Positions 24,351 through 36,976 of a stretch of 64,000 nt of DNA are shown in pieces. Below the pieces are notes generated by a model. It saw nothing but the letters and a program-made list of their open reading frames with translations. It did not search any database and was not told the origin of the DNA. This stretch comes from Gymnogyps californianus (taxonomy: Eukaryota > Chordata > Aves > Accipitriformes > Cathartidae). Position numbers and translations under genes: made by a program. The stretch spans positions 5,076,503-5,140,502 of the forward strand of contig NC_059473.1 in NCBI RefSeq assembly GCF_018139145.2, given 5' to 3'. The stretch's first letter is position 1; every line of letters starts with the position of its first letter.

Positions 24351-25269
24351 CAATTTTCTACAGCTGAAATGGGACACCAGGTGGAAAAAATGAGCCCAGG
24401 TTTTACAAAACAGCGGTGACTTTCCTTTGAGATATTGTGGTCAGTGCCTCACACACCCTTCCAGGAATAAGTTGAACCAAAAGCCATTTTGGTGGCTGAA
24501 CTCTTAAATAGGCTAAAATGGGATCAGCAGAGCTGCATCCATGTAGTGGCTTTGTGTTTTAGATAAACACACATGCAAATCCAGTTTTCTGACACAGCTT
24601 CGATGACAGGAGACAGAAAGTAGATTTTTTTCCTTCTGAGAGCTTCCTATCTCCGGGTTTCTGCAGGCAGGCTCCAGCCTGCGCCTCTGCCGCGTCCAGC
24701 CACACCACTGGCATTCACGGAGGGATGAAGCAGTTCTAACAGGATTGGCTTTTACCGTTGAGAGAGGTATGATAGCTGTGACTTCTCCCTTCACCTGTGG
24801 TGCTTGGGGTCCTCCATCTCCTCTGCCAGCTCAGGGCAGGTTATGGCCGTGCTGGTCCCTCTCGGGCGCGCCTGAGACCTTGAGACACCACAGAAATGCG
24901 CTTGTCCAGAGGCACTTCCCTCTGGCTTCATGTTACACAGGTGCTTTGCAATCGACAATTCCTTTCCAGGTGCAATGAAAGGTATTAGTTTTAATAGAGT
25001 TTTGAATAGGGTAGTTATTTCCATAGAGACTATTCACTTCCTTTAGCTTAGTTAGGTTATCCGAGGTATAGGAACAAGTACCTTGTTTAATTGGGAAGGG
25101 CCTGATATTTGCATTTCAATGGGACCCTCTAGGTATAGAATCCAGTGAAAAGCATCTGCAGGCGTGTTTGTGTGGGATTTCGATCCCTTTGCATCTTGCA
25201 AAGAATTGACAGATATTTAATTCAAAGAGGGAAGGAAGTATGATAATTTCCTCATCTCCAAATGTAAAA

Positions 25270-25375
25270 TTTCTTTACAAGGAAGTATGGAAAGCTTAAA
25301 TAATTTGCCCAACAGCATAGCCCGAAATAGGACACAGATACCAACCTCTAATCCTTACCTGTGGCCATAAGATCA
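25270..25375 (-). mobile_element. MIR-like CORE-SINE fragment, antisense
   Basis: Read on the plus strand, GGAAAGCTTAAATAATTTGCCC followed by CAACAGCATAGCCCGAAATA and GACACAGATACCAACCTCTA follows the antisense MIR pattern: 'GAGAGGTTAAGTAACTTGCCCAAGGTCACACAGC...CAGAGCCAGGATTCGAACCC'. It is heavily diverged. The 3' part of a spurious 219-codon minus-strand ORF (25296-25955) runs through it, which argues against that ORF being a gene. Confidence 0.4.
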
Positions 25376-28300
25376 TCTTTCTTCTCTTGATCATAATGAA
25401 AACACAGAAGCTGCTTGCACTGTTGTGCAGGAAGGCAGGACGGGGCGCTGCACCACGGGGACAGATTAGGATTATGAGGGGCAGCACCTGGCATGCGGGG
25501 GCCAGGGAAAAGCAAATGAAACAGTCACCAAACCAGTCCGCCTGCCGCAGCCCAAAGGGAACGCACTCCTCCCCGCCGACATCTGCGCACGGGGTGTTCA
25601 AACCAGGGTGGGCTCTTGCTGGTGTGACAGGGCAGGAGTGTTTCAAATTCACCTCTTGCCTTTCAGACTGGGTTTTTTGGGTAGCCCGTGGTACCTTCTG
25701 GCAGGTCGCTGTTGAGAGCTCAGGTAACAAGGTGTGGAACTGGTGAGGAAACGCCTGCAGTGTTTTCCCAGCATCAGGTCCACCCAGGAGCTGAACAGCC
25801 GTGGTTTTCCTGGTTTTGTTCTTGGTGGGTTTGGGGGTCTTTCCTTCTGTTGTTTCAGACACTCCAGAGCCTCTTGCCAGACAAAATGAGCCTGGTTCTG
25901 CAGCCCATGTTTTGGGACATGTCCATTTAGAGAAATATCTATTTTTCTCCTCCACCTGTCTAAAATAGGGCAGGGTTGGCTTTCTTTTGGAATGAGCCTA
26001 AAAAAAAAAAAGAAAATTGAATCCCCCCCCCCTTCTAAAAATTGTGTCCAGCTGAAAAGTTATCTTGCATCATCAGTATGCACTTAAATTTACAAAACCA
26101 GTCTGGATAAGTCTCTTGAAGATAACCACGACAAAAAAGGAGACCATTCAATTGAAATTGTAACAAGGAAATACCCAAGAACACCTAGAATATGAAACAC
26201 CAGAACTGCAAAACTGAGCTAAAGACTCAGTGTTTGGATTTTGTGTCTGGAAATACTGGCAGATCCCAGTTTATTAAGTTCTGAAAAGAAAAATAATAAG
26301 CGGATCCAGGCTTTCAGTTACAAGTCTCAGAGCACTTCACAAATGTGCTAAGCATGCAATCACTTTTTTTTTTTTCTTCTTTTGAGAGAGAGACAGAGAG
26401 ATGGGGAACTACAGCACTGAAAAATGTGCCGGTGTGACACAGCCGCAAATGGCTCTCTTTGAATCTCACTCCATTGCTTTTGCTGCTGGGCTACACCGAA
26501 GTAATTAGTTGGTTGCCAGTGGTGTATCTGGGTATAAACAGAATTTACTCCATCACCCAGGAATTGTGGGTGGTGGGAAGTTCTGGCTGATGGGGCTGTG
26601 GATTAAGTGTGTCGGTGCTGGAGGATAGGGTGTTCCAGTGCAGAGAGAGCCCTCGACTTAGGAATTTGCTCCTCACAAAGGTATGCCAAAGCCCCGAGGC
26701 TTCCTGCATTTAGGGTGTGATGTAAGATACAGCTCTTTGTTGATAGCTTTTCTCCTGACATCTTTGCAAGCCAGGCAGATGTGTGGATATCTCCTAGTAG
26801 TTACCCCTGGAAGGAAACATTACTGGATATCCTAAGGGGTAAACAGCGCTCAGAGCTGAATTAAGAAGTGTTGTCTCTGTTTACTCCAGTTCTGTATGCG
26901 CCGCTAACTATTTTTAGGGCAAAGCACTCGTGTTTTATTAGCAGTGGCCAGTTTTCAGTATTGACTCCCAGACCTGCAGAGGTGTCCTCTTTGAAATCCA
27001 GAAGAATGAGGAATTTGCCAAGGCTTCAGGTTTCACTCCAGACCCAAAGCTCAGATCACACTCAATGAAGGAGCTACCAAGGGGAGATGGGAATGGATGG
27101 CTTGGAAGGGCATGCGACAAGCAAGGGGGCTGATGCTGGGCTCCATGTGCAGCCCTACTCCAAAGGCCAACGCTTGGCCAGGAGGCATTGCCCCATCAGC
27201 TCCTTGTAGCCAGAAGAGCTGAAAGCAGATCAAGCTGGTGGCCTCTCCTCACGATTGCAAGCAGCCATGACCTGCCAGGACAAGGTGAGCACACCCTGCA
27301 CAGTCCCTGGGCTGCCACTCGCCTTTGTGGGTGTCCCTCATCATTGCTCTCCTCCTCCAATGTTAAAAGCTGTGTCTGCTCTCTACAGGCATCTTCTGCT
27401 TTTGTAAGGTGTTCATCAGGCTTGGAGGTGACTGTTTCTTCTGTAGTTTCTTTGGTGAGTGACAGAGCTCCGTGTCTGTGATGAGGGAGATACCAAAGCC
27501 ACTGGCTAATGTTGTGCATAACTTCACGTCTCCCTGTACTCTCTCCCTTGGCTTGTTTGCTTTGTTTAGTTTGCAGTGCAGGACAACTGCTTCTTATTGA
27601 TCTGTGCATTGCATTTTCCATCCTGCAATTTTCGCCCAAGTTTGGGAGCTCTAGCAGCTGCTGTTGTGTACCTAATAATAAGGATCTTCATGTATTTATT
27701 CCTAGACTTTTTAAGCATCTATCTTTCTCTTGTCTTTAGAAAATGCTGAAATTTTCATCATTTAAGCTGAAATTTTACCTAGAAATAGTTTGGTTTCTGA
27801 CAGGTTGTTTGGAGGGATAATGTCTTTAGTCCAAGATGGAATTGAGGGAGGAGAGGAAAAGAAGGGATACAGACAGATACACACAAGCAGATGGATGCAC
27901 CCTTTCTTATACCCGTATTTCTGTGTATGAGTAGGCACCAGCCTGGTGTCTGACATGCCTGTTTATGTGAGAATTCAGGGTCCAAGCAATGACCCTGCTT
28001 GACTGAAATCAGTGACTTGGCCTTGGGTTTCCACCTCTCCCAGCCAAATGTCCTGTTTTGAGGGAAGAGGGGATTCTTGCTCTCTCCAAAATTCACAGCA
28101 CAACTAATGTTGCATGCTCAGAAATCCTCCTAGCTGGAGTTCTTATTTTCTAGCTAATGCTATTTATATCAACCTTTCCCTTCAGCTTTAACCGGGATAG
28201 GATCAAAGCTCTGGGAGCAGAGATCTGTCATTACACAGGCTATGAATTCTGTAGTCCTACCTCAGATTTTGATTCAATTTGGGGGTTGTGTGGAATTCAT

Positions 28301-30570
28301 CTAAAGCCAAGTGGTTTTGGATGTCAAAACCATAAAACAATTTTCCTGTTTCATGTGACGCGGGTGTATAATAATATATTTGGCCTTGCCCCTAGGTTAC
28401 CTAACCATGGGCTGTGATTCACCTCAGAGGTTTAGCTGCCCTTCTACTGGACCTGTGCTCAGTTTCAATTTTTGTGATGAACGCAAAGTCCAGCCAATGC
28501 TTCTGCCTTTCAAGTTCCACCAAGAGCACTTCCAGTAGCTCTGCTAGTTAATATTAAAATCTGCTTACTGCCAATACAACACTAATGATCTGTACTTCAA
28601 GGGCACCTTTGATGTGATGATCTCAAAGCAAATCAGTTAAGGGTTATCCCACACCCATGCTATGGATGGAAACATCGAATGTATGGAGAAACAAATCCTA
28701 AAATCACTGGCAAACTAGATGTGAAAACTGGAGTTTCCGTCCCTGTGAGAAAGTTGGCTATATCAATGTTTGTTTTCTTCCCCATCCAGAAGACCAAAAT
28801 TTTGCTATTGTGGATATGTTTATGGAACACAATACATAAAAGAAAAAAATATTCCTGGAAAATGTCACAGCATTTAGTTGTGTATCAGTTAGATTCAAAA
28901 TCAGGCCAAATGACATTATACCTTTGGTGCTGCGTGCTGTGTGTATACCTCTTGGTCCTCTGCACCGCTGGGCTCCAGGCTGTGCCATAATGGATGGTCC
29001 CTGCTTCTGAGGTCCAGTAGCCTGGCTGCAGTCAGGGGTGACGGAGGTGCAAAGTATCCAAACTATTATTGGTGTTATGGCATCTTTGGCAAATGCTCTT
29101 TAATGCTATAGTGAGTCAAAGTCAAATACTTAATTTTAAATTTCCCATATGGAAAAGACACCCCAAACAAACCTTTCCTGAAATTTGTCCCTGAAAAAAG
29201 TCAACTCCACTTGCACGCTGCAAGCAGCAGTCTCCATGTGTACCGTTACAAATCTGACATAAATCAGGTGTTTGCAGTACTCGGCTGGAATCAGGTTAAG
29301 GAAAGAGCTATGTATTACTCGCCTTCTTTCAGAAGAGTCGCACTGTTTATTAGGCCATGTACAGCCGCTGCACACAGGTCCCTCTCCGGGAAGCTGTGAC
29401 TGCTCACACTAGCAGGCAGTGGTGGAAGTCCAGCCTGGAGGCACTGCCCTGTCCCAAGCCCTGTGCTGGTGGGATTTGACCCATAGGTCATTAAAAGAAG
29501 ACAGGTTACAGTCAGCTTTGGTTCTGGACTCTCCACATTGCAGTTGTTTTTGGCTGAGGCACATAAACCATTTCTGATTAAATTGAGTGTTCTTGTCCTC
29601 CCTGAATGTTTGCATGCACAGAGACAGACAGTTGGCCAAACAAGAAGGGTGAGAGCCAGTGTTATAACTGGGTACGTTGCCTTTGATAAGGTCAGCACCA
29701 GATTTTTGGTGCTGTACATGTAAACTCTGCAGGATTAAGCAAGGAAAAGCTTTCCCTCCCACGTTATGCTTTGTCCTGAGCACTGGTGGTAGTGGGACTT
29801 ACACCCCGAAGCGTATTCGGAAGCACTTAAACACGCAGCTGCGACAGCAGAAGGGGGAATGGCTTCTCTTCAAAGGCTCGAGGCAAGGATTACTTTTCTG
29901 CAAATTGCCATAGGATGTGATATTTCTTTAAAGCTCACGCCTCCTTAAACACACGCGTATCTTTCTAAGGGAGGAATTTCCCTCCACATCATTGACAGTT
30001 AGCCTTTCTTGCAGTGCAAGTCGTAGACTGGAAAATCTAGGCAGTTTAATGGAAACAGTCCCTAAAGCCGAACAGATTCTCCAATTTGTCCTGTTGGGCA
30101 AACATCTGCATGTGAACAGAGGCTTCTGCTTTAATCTTACCCTCTCAGTCTTGCATTTCCGGGTTATCCTTTTATGTGAGTCATAGTTTTTATCTATACA
30201 AAGAGAAGCTTTAAACTGCCTCAAGTGAGGTATTTTTCCAGTACTTTAGCACTAATTAATCATTAAAGCGCCAAGATCAAAAGGTGGGGAACTACAACAT
30301 TGGTATGTTCTTACGATCACGTTGTGGCCAGTTCCTCTCATAAATACTGGTATTTTGTGAGTTTCAAATCAAATCTCCCATGGAGAATGATTTGGCAACA
30401 AGATGGTGGGCTGCTTTTCTTTGCGTCTTGCAAAAGTAAAGGGAGCTTTAACTCCACGAGGAATGCAGTGTCAGCCCCACAATAAAAGGGCCAGCTATTA
30501 CTTTGAACATGTTGGCACCCAAAGATGCCAGTGATTTAGGCATGGATGTAAAAACCCAACCTCCTGGAGC
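25376..30570. other. Non-coding stretch, no gene seen
   Basis: This stretch contains A12 at 26000-26011 followed by C10 at 26023-26032, a T-run with (GA)n at 26364-26400, and a short MIR-like piece listed separately. ORFs of 100-150 codons at 27196-27639, 27779-28096 and 29315-29719 (-) show no recognisable domain or exon borders. I see no other repeat or RNA gene. Confidence 0.5.
26318..26352 (-). mobile_element. Short MIR-like SINE remnant, antisense
   Basis: The phrase AAGTCTCAGAGCACTTCACA followed by AATGTGCTAAGCA resembles the antisense end of sauropsid MIR-like SINEs, 'CATCTCAAAGCGCTTTACAAA'. Only about 35 bp are recognisable, so the call is weak. Confidence 0.28.
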
Positions 30571-30630
30571 GGGAGACAACAGTCCCTGTCCTGAAGATCT
30601 GGTAGCTCAATCAGACAAGCGGTGAAATGG
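30571..30630 (-). mobile_element. L2-type tail fragment (SINE/LINE 3' end), antisense
   Basis: ACAACAGTCCCTGTCCTGAA followed by GATCTGGTAGCTCAATCAGACAAG follows the recalled antisense tail 'AGACAGTCCCTGCCCCGAAGAGCTTACAATCTAAATAGACAAGAC'. That tail belongs to L2-like LINEs and the SINEs that borrow it in sauropsids. Only the tail is visible and no coding part remains. A second such fragment lies near 32.1 kb in the same orientation. Confidence 0.45.
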
Positions 30631-31689
30631 CTGGAGCCTAGAGCCTATTGCAAGGGTAACTTAGGGCAGTTAAGGGTGTAAACCTCACTGTAAGCCAGTA
30701 AGACTTACCATTTAAGTGCTTAAGTTACTTCTGAAAGTGAAGCTTTTAAAATAATGCTGCCGCTTTTGAAAAAATGTAGCCTAAGGACATGACTTCAGTG
30801 AAGCATTAACCTCAGTCTTCAATGGCTGCGGCTGTTGTCTTCTCACCTGAAAGGCCAGCGCTCGCATTTAGTGATACTTTCAACCTAGGCAGCAGCGGGC
30901 ATGGCAGAGGCGTGGGCTGGTGTCTGGGCTTTGCCTTTACTTTTACACTGATAACCCGCACCCTTCCCCATAGCGACTGCCGGGGTCCTGACAGCCTTCC
31001 TGTGGGCGATCCTGTGCTGTAGCCATAAAACTCACTCTCCCTTTTCAGTGTGGCTAACTGGTATAAAATCTGCAGCGCCTAAATACTTGGGATCTGCCAA
31101 AAGAGCTATCGTGCTTATGGCTTATTAAAAAATGAGAGAGAGAAGAGCCTATGGAGTGCAAGCAGGTCCTGCTGCTGGTGACCACCCGTGGATGGGAACA
31201 CGAGAGTCTGGCTGCTCTGGAGGAAAGGGAGGGGGGTTTGTTTTGTTTTTGTGGGGAATGAGCAGAGCACAGGGCTTGGTCTTCTGTGTCTCTCTCCTGC
31301 ATCTGGAGCAGATGAGACGTGCACTGGGGAGCAGCAAGCCAGAGGTGAGGCTGGGATTGAAGGAGAGGCAGGGCAAGGCAAGCACGAGCCGCAGACACAA
31401 GTAACGAAGCATCTGTAAAATTAGTGGCTAATAATGGTTGTCCTAGAAACAGACGGAATGGAGCAATAGTATTTCCAAAATGTCTTTTTTCCATAACAGG
31501 GGATGTTTGAAAAGGCCGTTATTCCTCCTTTAAAAAAAAGTAAATTATTTCCTTTTTTTTTTTAGTTCGTTCTTTCTCTTGTGGGAGGCCTGGGACTTGA
31601 CAGCGTGGGCTCTTGTCCAGCATTTGTCCTGACCTAGATTTTGATCTCTGCTTTTTTCCCTTACCTTCTGCTTAGCTGGCTACTACCTC

Positions 31690-31995
31690 TTAAAGACATC
31701 CATATAATCTATAAAACATTTGTGTTTCCCATTAGTTTTACTTTCTATTTTCAGGAGATTCTGAAGACTATAACAAAGACATTTAAATTACAATGACCAT
31801 AAATGCTTTGGGCTGCTAGGGTGATCTAAATAATTGCAATCAGCAAGGGAACTTGCTAGACCATTTAGTAAAGAGGAGTGAGATATTAAAAAATAACAGA
31901 ACAGTGAAAAATGCTGTAGATTAATCAGAGCTTGTCTTCTCTCAGTGGGGAGCAACAATTAGCAATACCTTCTCTGACAGCACTGGAGAGCTGGT
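31690..31995. promoter_or_regulatory. Candidate conserved non-coding element
   Basis: AT-rich and free of ORFs and repeats, with clustered factor-type cores: ATAACAAAGACATTTAAATT (SOX-like AACAAAG), AATAATTGCAATCAGC (C/EBP-like ATTGCAAT), GTAGATTAATCAGAGC and AGCAACAATTAGCAATACC. This fits a developmental enhancer. The call is inference from motif clustering. The edges are approximate. Confidence 0.35.
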
Positions 31996-32075
31996 GCACC
32001 TGAATTAAACCCTTGAAATCAGGTAATTACTATTGCAGTACAGCCTCAAGCCTTCAGCATGGTTTGGGATCTTTT

Positions 32076-32170
32076 GCACTGGGCTATGTGCGCGTGTATG
32101 TAAAAGACAATCCCTATCCTGAAGCGTTTACAGTGGAAAAATACACAAAGCAGACAGAAGAAAGGAGGAT
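32076..32170 (-). mobile_element. L2-type tail fragment (SINE/LINE 3' end), antisense
   Basis: GTAAAAGACAATCCCTATCC, then TGAAGCGTTTACAGTGGAAA and ACACAAAGCAGACAGAAG, follow the recalled sauropsid antisense tail 'TAAGAGACAGTCCCTGCCCCGAAGAGCTTACAGTCTAAATAGACAAGACAGACA'. The preceding GATCTTTTGCACTGGGC also fits the end region. It is a non-coding remnant, better preserved than the copy at 30.6 kb. Confidence 0.5.
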
Positions 32171-32292
32171 GATGTGGTTTACGGTCCCTGTTTTCCAGTC
32201 GGTGCTTGGAAGCAACAGGGAGACTCTGGTTGACATCACTTGTGAACCTGGCCTCCTTCTTACTGATCTCTTTTAGCTGTCCTATCCCTGAT

Positions 32293-32334
32293 GATTCCTG
32301 CTTTCCTGTTGTTGATTCCTGCTTTCCTGTTGTT
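32293..32334. repeat. Perfect 21-bp tandem duplication
   Basis: The 21-base unit beginning GATTCCTGCTTTCCTG and ending TTGTT occurs at 32293-32313 and again, identical, at 32314-32334. The unit is pyrimidine-rich. The identity of the copies points to a recent slippage-type duplication. No coding context. Confidence 0.95.
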
Positions 32335-33796
32335 CAGTGCTCAGCCACTTGGACTGTAGAGTAGATATGTTACTGTAAATACAAAGATATGGAGAACCAA
32401 ACCCTGCGGTGTGCACAAGGACAAATGATTGAGCCTGAACCTTGGAGTGAGTATTCAAAGTTTTAAAATCATCAGTTGATTTAGTTAAATGAGTTGAAAG
32501 AGTACAATGTGATGTTTAGCTGCATTTATTTTACTGTTGCCTCCTATTTGACATGGCTCAGTCGCCCATGTCCCGATTGATAGTTGGAGACTCGCGGGAG
32601 GACGTGGATGTTTGGCATGAAGCACAGAGGCTGCACAGGGTCCCTGCATCTGGAACAGTCGTGCTCAGTTCACAAATGCATGTTTTCAGGCAAAAAGAAG
32701 CTGGGAGTGGAGGACGTTTCTCACACTTATCCCACAGTGCTGGTTGGGAGATGTGATGTTCACCCTGAAATTTCAAACTGATGGTTGATCTGATGCTGTT
32801 GAAGTTGGAACCAGCTGTTGCTAAGTTGTGTGGGGGCCATCTGCATGAAGGTGATTTTTCTTCTGTGTTGAATTTACAAACTCCCCACCAAACCCAGATA
32901 TGACTCAGTACGCAGGGAACAGTGCTGACTGAACGCAGCAGAAGCTCTGGCTTGTGCTGGTTTGGTTTTCGTGTGCCTATCAGAAGGATTAACCCAGAAG
33001 AAGAAACTCACTGTGCCGTCTTATTCTGTAGCAGCAGTTTCTGATGGTGGCCTATGTGCTATTGTAAAATGCATTTTACATGAAAGATTATTCTTCTTAT
33101 GCACAGATGTATGCAGAGCTTTATTTTTGTAACCCACTAGTGGCAGCAGACCAAAAAGTAAAGACAAAAAGAAGGAACAAACCTACCACCCTGAGAACAC
33201 TGGTAACAGTTAAGTGATGCAGCCCTGCCAGCCTGGGTCATTGGAAGAGCAAAGGTTGATGGGATCCTGTGCAAAGTAAAATGTGGAGGTTCTTGATAAC
33301 CTGTGCAGTTTATTGACGGGTTAAAAAAAATTCAGTAGGAAGAGTGCTTATCTGGTGGGGAGCTGGAAACACCATTTTTCATGGGGGAAGGCAGACCAAG
33401 CTATTCCTTGCTGAAGGTTATAACCGCTTGGTTGTCATGTCTGTATGCTGCAAAGGAGCACGGACTTTCCCGGCAAGGAGGTAAAGGCCCGGGGAGAGCT
33501 GAGCTTTCCCAAAGCATGTAGCTCTGGCCTGCTGTCTTACCTGGCCCTTCGGCAGCTAGGCAAGTCCCTTTGGCTGTGTGTTGGTGAGGATTTCTAACTG
33601 TGTGCGCCACGCTCATGGCATGGCTGGAGCGGCACTGGCCAAGCATCTGCCAAAAATGAGACTCAATGTATATGCTGAGGAGCAGCAAAGTGCAACACTA
33701 TCGTTCAGGCAGCCCTCAGCAGCAAGCACTTTCGTTTTTGGTTGTTTTTTCCCTTTTCCTCCCCTCCAAAAACTCAAGCTAGTGACCGACAAGCCA

Positions 33797-33824
33797 TGTG
33801 TGCGTGCATGCGCGTACGCACACA
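33797..33824. repeat. 28-bp alternating Y-R hairpin, Z-DNA prone
   Basis: TGTGTGCGT at 33797-33805 pairs with ACGCACACA at 33816-33824 across a 10-base loop GCATGCGCGT. All 28 bases alternate pyrimidine-purine and include four CG steps, the best Z-forming dinucleotide. It is therefore both a cruciform and a Z-DNA candidate. There is no adjacent promoter or gene to give it a role. Confidence 0.8.
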
Positions 33825-34899
33825 CCACGTACTGCGATTCCTCCTTGTTAACGTAAGAGGAGGACAAGGTGAGCGTGCAGTCCCACTGGCCCCGTCTCCT
33901 TTAGGTGTGCTGCACCACCCAGTGTAATTCATACGCTAATCCTGTTTGATGATCCAGAAAGAATGTTTCAAGAATGTTTCATCCCTCAGTAATTTTGTTA
34001 ACCTCTCCTGGCAACCAAAAAAGGGGAGGTAATGAAGTGGTATTTTCAAAGAACATAAAACCTAGACAGCCCTTCTTTCGTTTGAGAAGGGTTAGTAGGC
34101 GTATGGAGGACTTCTCCACATGGCTCTGCACTTCATCTGTGACTTGAAAAAAAAACAACCTCGTGGGATACTAATTCAGTCCTTGGTTTCTTTCTTGTAT
34201 CAAATGCTGCCAACTGTGCCTTAAATTTGGGCCAGATGCATGATGGTTTTATGATGTGATACTGTTAGGAAGTCTGGGTTGAATATAGCAGAGGCTCTGC
34301 TAATGGGGCTGCTCCTTTAGGGCAATGGTACAACGCTGGCTTGGGACGCTTGAGCTATTTACTCTGTGCCTCTGTGGGAATATGTCTTCAGCAGAAATTA
34401 ATGGTTGGGTTTACCAGGGTGGATAAGATTACTGGGGCTGATTGGGTCTGTTAGTGTGGCGAGAGGAGCAAAACACTTTCTGATGCATTGGGGTTTGGGG
34501 GAGAGCCTTCCATGTCATCCTTATTTGAGCAAAAACCATCAGGTTTTGTTCAGGTTCATTCCTGAATTATTTGTGTGCTGCTGCAGGCACTGCATTCACA
34601 CATTGCCAGGGCAGGCCGCCTCCTCGTCCGAATGGACAAAATAGGCAAAGAGGGATTATGCTCACCTCAGAGTGAAGGGGTTTCATTACCCGCCACAGCA
34701 AAGACGTGGCACAAGTGGGCTTGGAAGTAGCACGGGTCACAAGGCCAGTTTAGTGCACAGGACTATCTTGCAATTGAAACCTAATCACAAGACTGTCCTG
34801 TTCCTTTCTGATCACGTCATGTCCCAAAAGCTTTGTGGAGGATCAACCCAATCTCCTGTGTTTTCATTTACTAAGCTCAGTCAAGCGATACAAAAACCA

Positions 34900-35270
34900 G
34901 AACGCTTTTTCTGCCAATCTGAATTTGCAGTGATTAAATTGTGCTGTTGTAGGGGGTTAATTTTCATGGACAGATATTAATAATTATCAGTTAATATGCT
35001 TAGTAATCTTAAGGAAATATTTGGTAGTCTTTACAGCTACTTAGCTAACAGAAATTGGCATAATATTCCTTTGAATTTGGGCTCTGTAACTCAGTGTCGT
35101 CTCCTCTTGTTGTTCTCTTTCCTAATAATCTGATCGCTGTCTTCACATCATGGTGAAGCTTTCTCTTCTTTAATTGGCATTCATTTCCCAGCGAGAGGCC
35201 AAACTGCTTTGTTGTCACCTGTTCTTAAACCTGCCTGCTAATGGAGAGATGGAGGAGAATGATTGATATA
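34900..35270. promoter_or_regulatory. Candidate conserved non-coding element
   Basis: About 370 bp without ORFs or repeat signatures, carrying GTGATTAAATTG, GGTTAATTTTCATGGACAG, GATATTAATAATTATCAG, CCTAATAATCTGATCGC, TCTTTAATTGGCATTCATT and GAATGATTGATATAGC. The right half has the mixed AT-rich and GC-moderate texture often seen in conserved elements. Regulatory function is inferred, not shown. Confidence 0.4.
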
Positions 35271-35336
35271 GCTTATCAAAAACATGGGCCAGGCGTGACC
35301 GCAGGACCCCTGTGCATGTGTATATATGTATAATTT

Positions 35337-35357
35337 AAAAAAAAAAAAAAAAAAAAT
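35337..35357. repeat. A21 homopolymer
   Basis: Twenty-one consecutive A, preceded by the AT-rich TGTATATATGTATAATTT. It could be a retroposon tail, but nothing upstream looks like the body of one, so it is called a simple repeat. Confidence 0.9.
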
Positions 35358-36956
35358 CTTCTAATGCAGTGAGTGCATTACGCAGTGAGTTCCTCACACT
35401 ATAAAACTTCCTGTGGAGATGAAACACTCGTTTTTACTGTGCGGGAGTTTGGGGGCTGTGAGTGAGCGAGGCTAACTCAATGCTAGCCTGTTGAACTATG
35501 TGTGCTTGCCCAGGGCTCATTCGCCTCCTGATAAACCCACAGCAGTTGTTGATGCAGGGCTTTATAGGGGAGAACAGCCAAGAGGTATGGGTAGTTGTTT
35601 TAAATGCAAATTACTGGGCTTCCTGCAGGACCGAGTGGCTGAATTCTATGGCTAGTGTGATGCAGGATGGTGAATTATGATGCTAACAGTTTGATGTACT
35701 GAGGACAAAACATTCCAGTGGAACACAGAGCTTGCCCATTTTTTTCTGTGCTTCTGATAAATACAAATAACTTGAAAAGTTCTCTATGCAAGAAAGAAGC
35801 GCAGCAGTTACTAAAAATTAAGGGAAATACAGTCAAATATCTTCAAATAGTAGCATAAAACCAGTAACTTATGACTCAGGACTGAATTCAATCTCCAAGA
35901 GGGATGCAAGAACTCTTTATAAGGCAATTACATTTCTGCCTAAGATTCTTCCAGTGAAAAAATACTTTTACAGCAGAAACATTTTAAAACATTACAAATA
36001 TTACAATTTATCCCCTATTTTTTATTTGTCTTGAGGCTCTGTTAGCTGAGCAGCCACAGTGCTGATGGACTCAAATTTATGCACACACAGAGAGAGATGA
36101 TATCTTGGGGTGTCAGCCATCGCTGTGTTAGTGTGTCTGAGGTGGGAAAAGGAGAGACCATTATCCACATCTCATTTCTTCTTTATCCTTTTCATTTGCT
36201 TTGTCCTTAAATCCCTGTTTAAGGAGGCCATCAGTGACAGGGGTGGAGGCAGCTCCTCTCTGCGAGTCTGACACCAACAGTGTCATTTCTCTTTCAGCCC
36301 AGCTGTGTGAAGCTCATCACACAAATGGGGGCCTTTTCCCTCCACGATGGTGGTGCAGTTGTTTCTCTGGTTTGCTGGCTCCGTCTCTCAGCTGCTTCTT
36401 GGTGGGTGGCTGTACTATGTTGCACACCAGTGTGACAAGAGAGGGAGGAATAGGAATGCTCTCCATTTTATAGACAAGGCACTGCAATCCTCTAGGCACA
36501 GACCTATGTTTCCCAAGAAACAGTCAAGAAAAATCATCTTTCACCCATTGTAGCAACCCAAATGCCTAACCGCCTCCCTGTGTTACGCAAGGAGCTTAAG
36601 TTCGCCTTTTTCTGTCCCCAGATGTGTCCCTGGCTTGCTGGTCCAGCTGAAGGGTCTGGTGGCTGCATTGAGCCATTTTCCCTGTTTCCTGGCTCGTCCC
36701 ACTGCCATGGTCTCAGTGGGACCAGAGCTGCCACACGCTCCCATCTCCAGCGTGCCTCTGCCGCTGAAGGCGCAGGTTGAGGGCACAGCTGGAATCAGGA
36801 TGCTTCCTCCCTAGAGGATTAAATCCTCCTTGGTCCTGATGCTGTACCAGTAATAAAACCTAGTCCAAGGCAAATCATATTATACTAGGAAAAGTGTGTT
36901 TTTCCCGGATATCTGTGCCTATGCTGGAAGAACAGTACCAAAGCCATTAACTCTTC

Positions 36957-36976
36957 TTTTTTTTTTTTTTTTTTTT
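36957..36976. repeat. T20 homopolymer
   Basis: Twenty consecutive T after CTCTTC and before AACCTGC. As the complement of poly(A) it could mark an antisense retroposon tail, but I recognise no element to its right. Confidence 0.9.

Larger units (their letters stand above)
22471..25269. other. Non-coding stretch around a strong candidate regulatory block
   Basis: Apart from the block at 23870-24350 (listed separately), this is unique sequence of mixed GC. ORFs of 60-98 codons on both strands at 22.7-23.7 and 24.5-25.0 kb have no recognisable features. No RNA gene is recognised. Confidence 0.5.

Noticed and set aside
25296..25955. 219-codon minus-strand ORF
   Set aside because: Its C-terminal part translates an antisense MIR-like SINE and the rest has no recognisable feature.
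36455..36505. CCATTTTATAGACAAGGCAC, possible antisense MIR
   Set aside because: Only a short stretch matches and no second MIR block follows.
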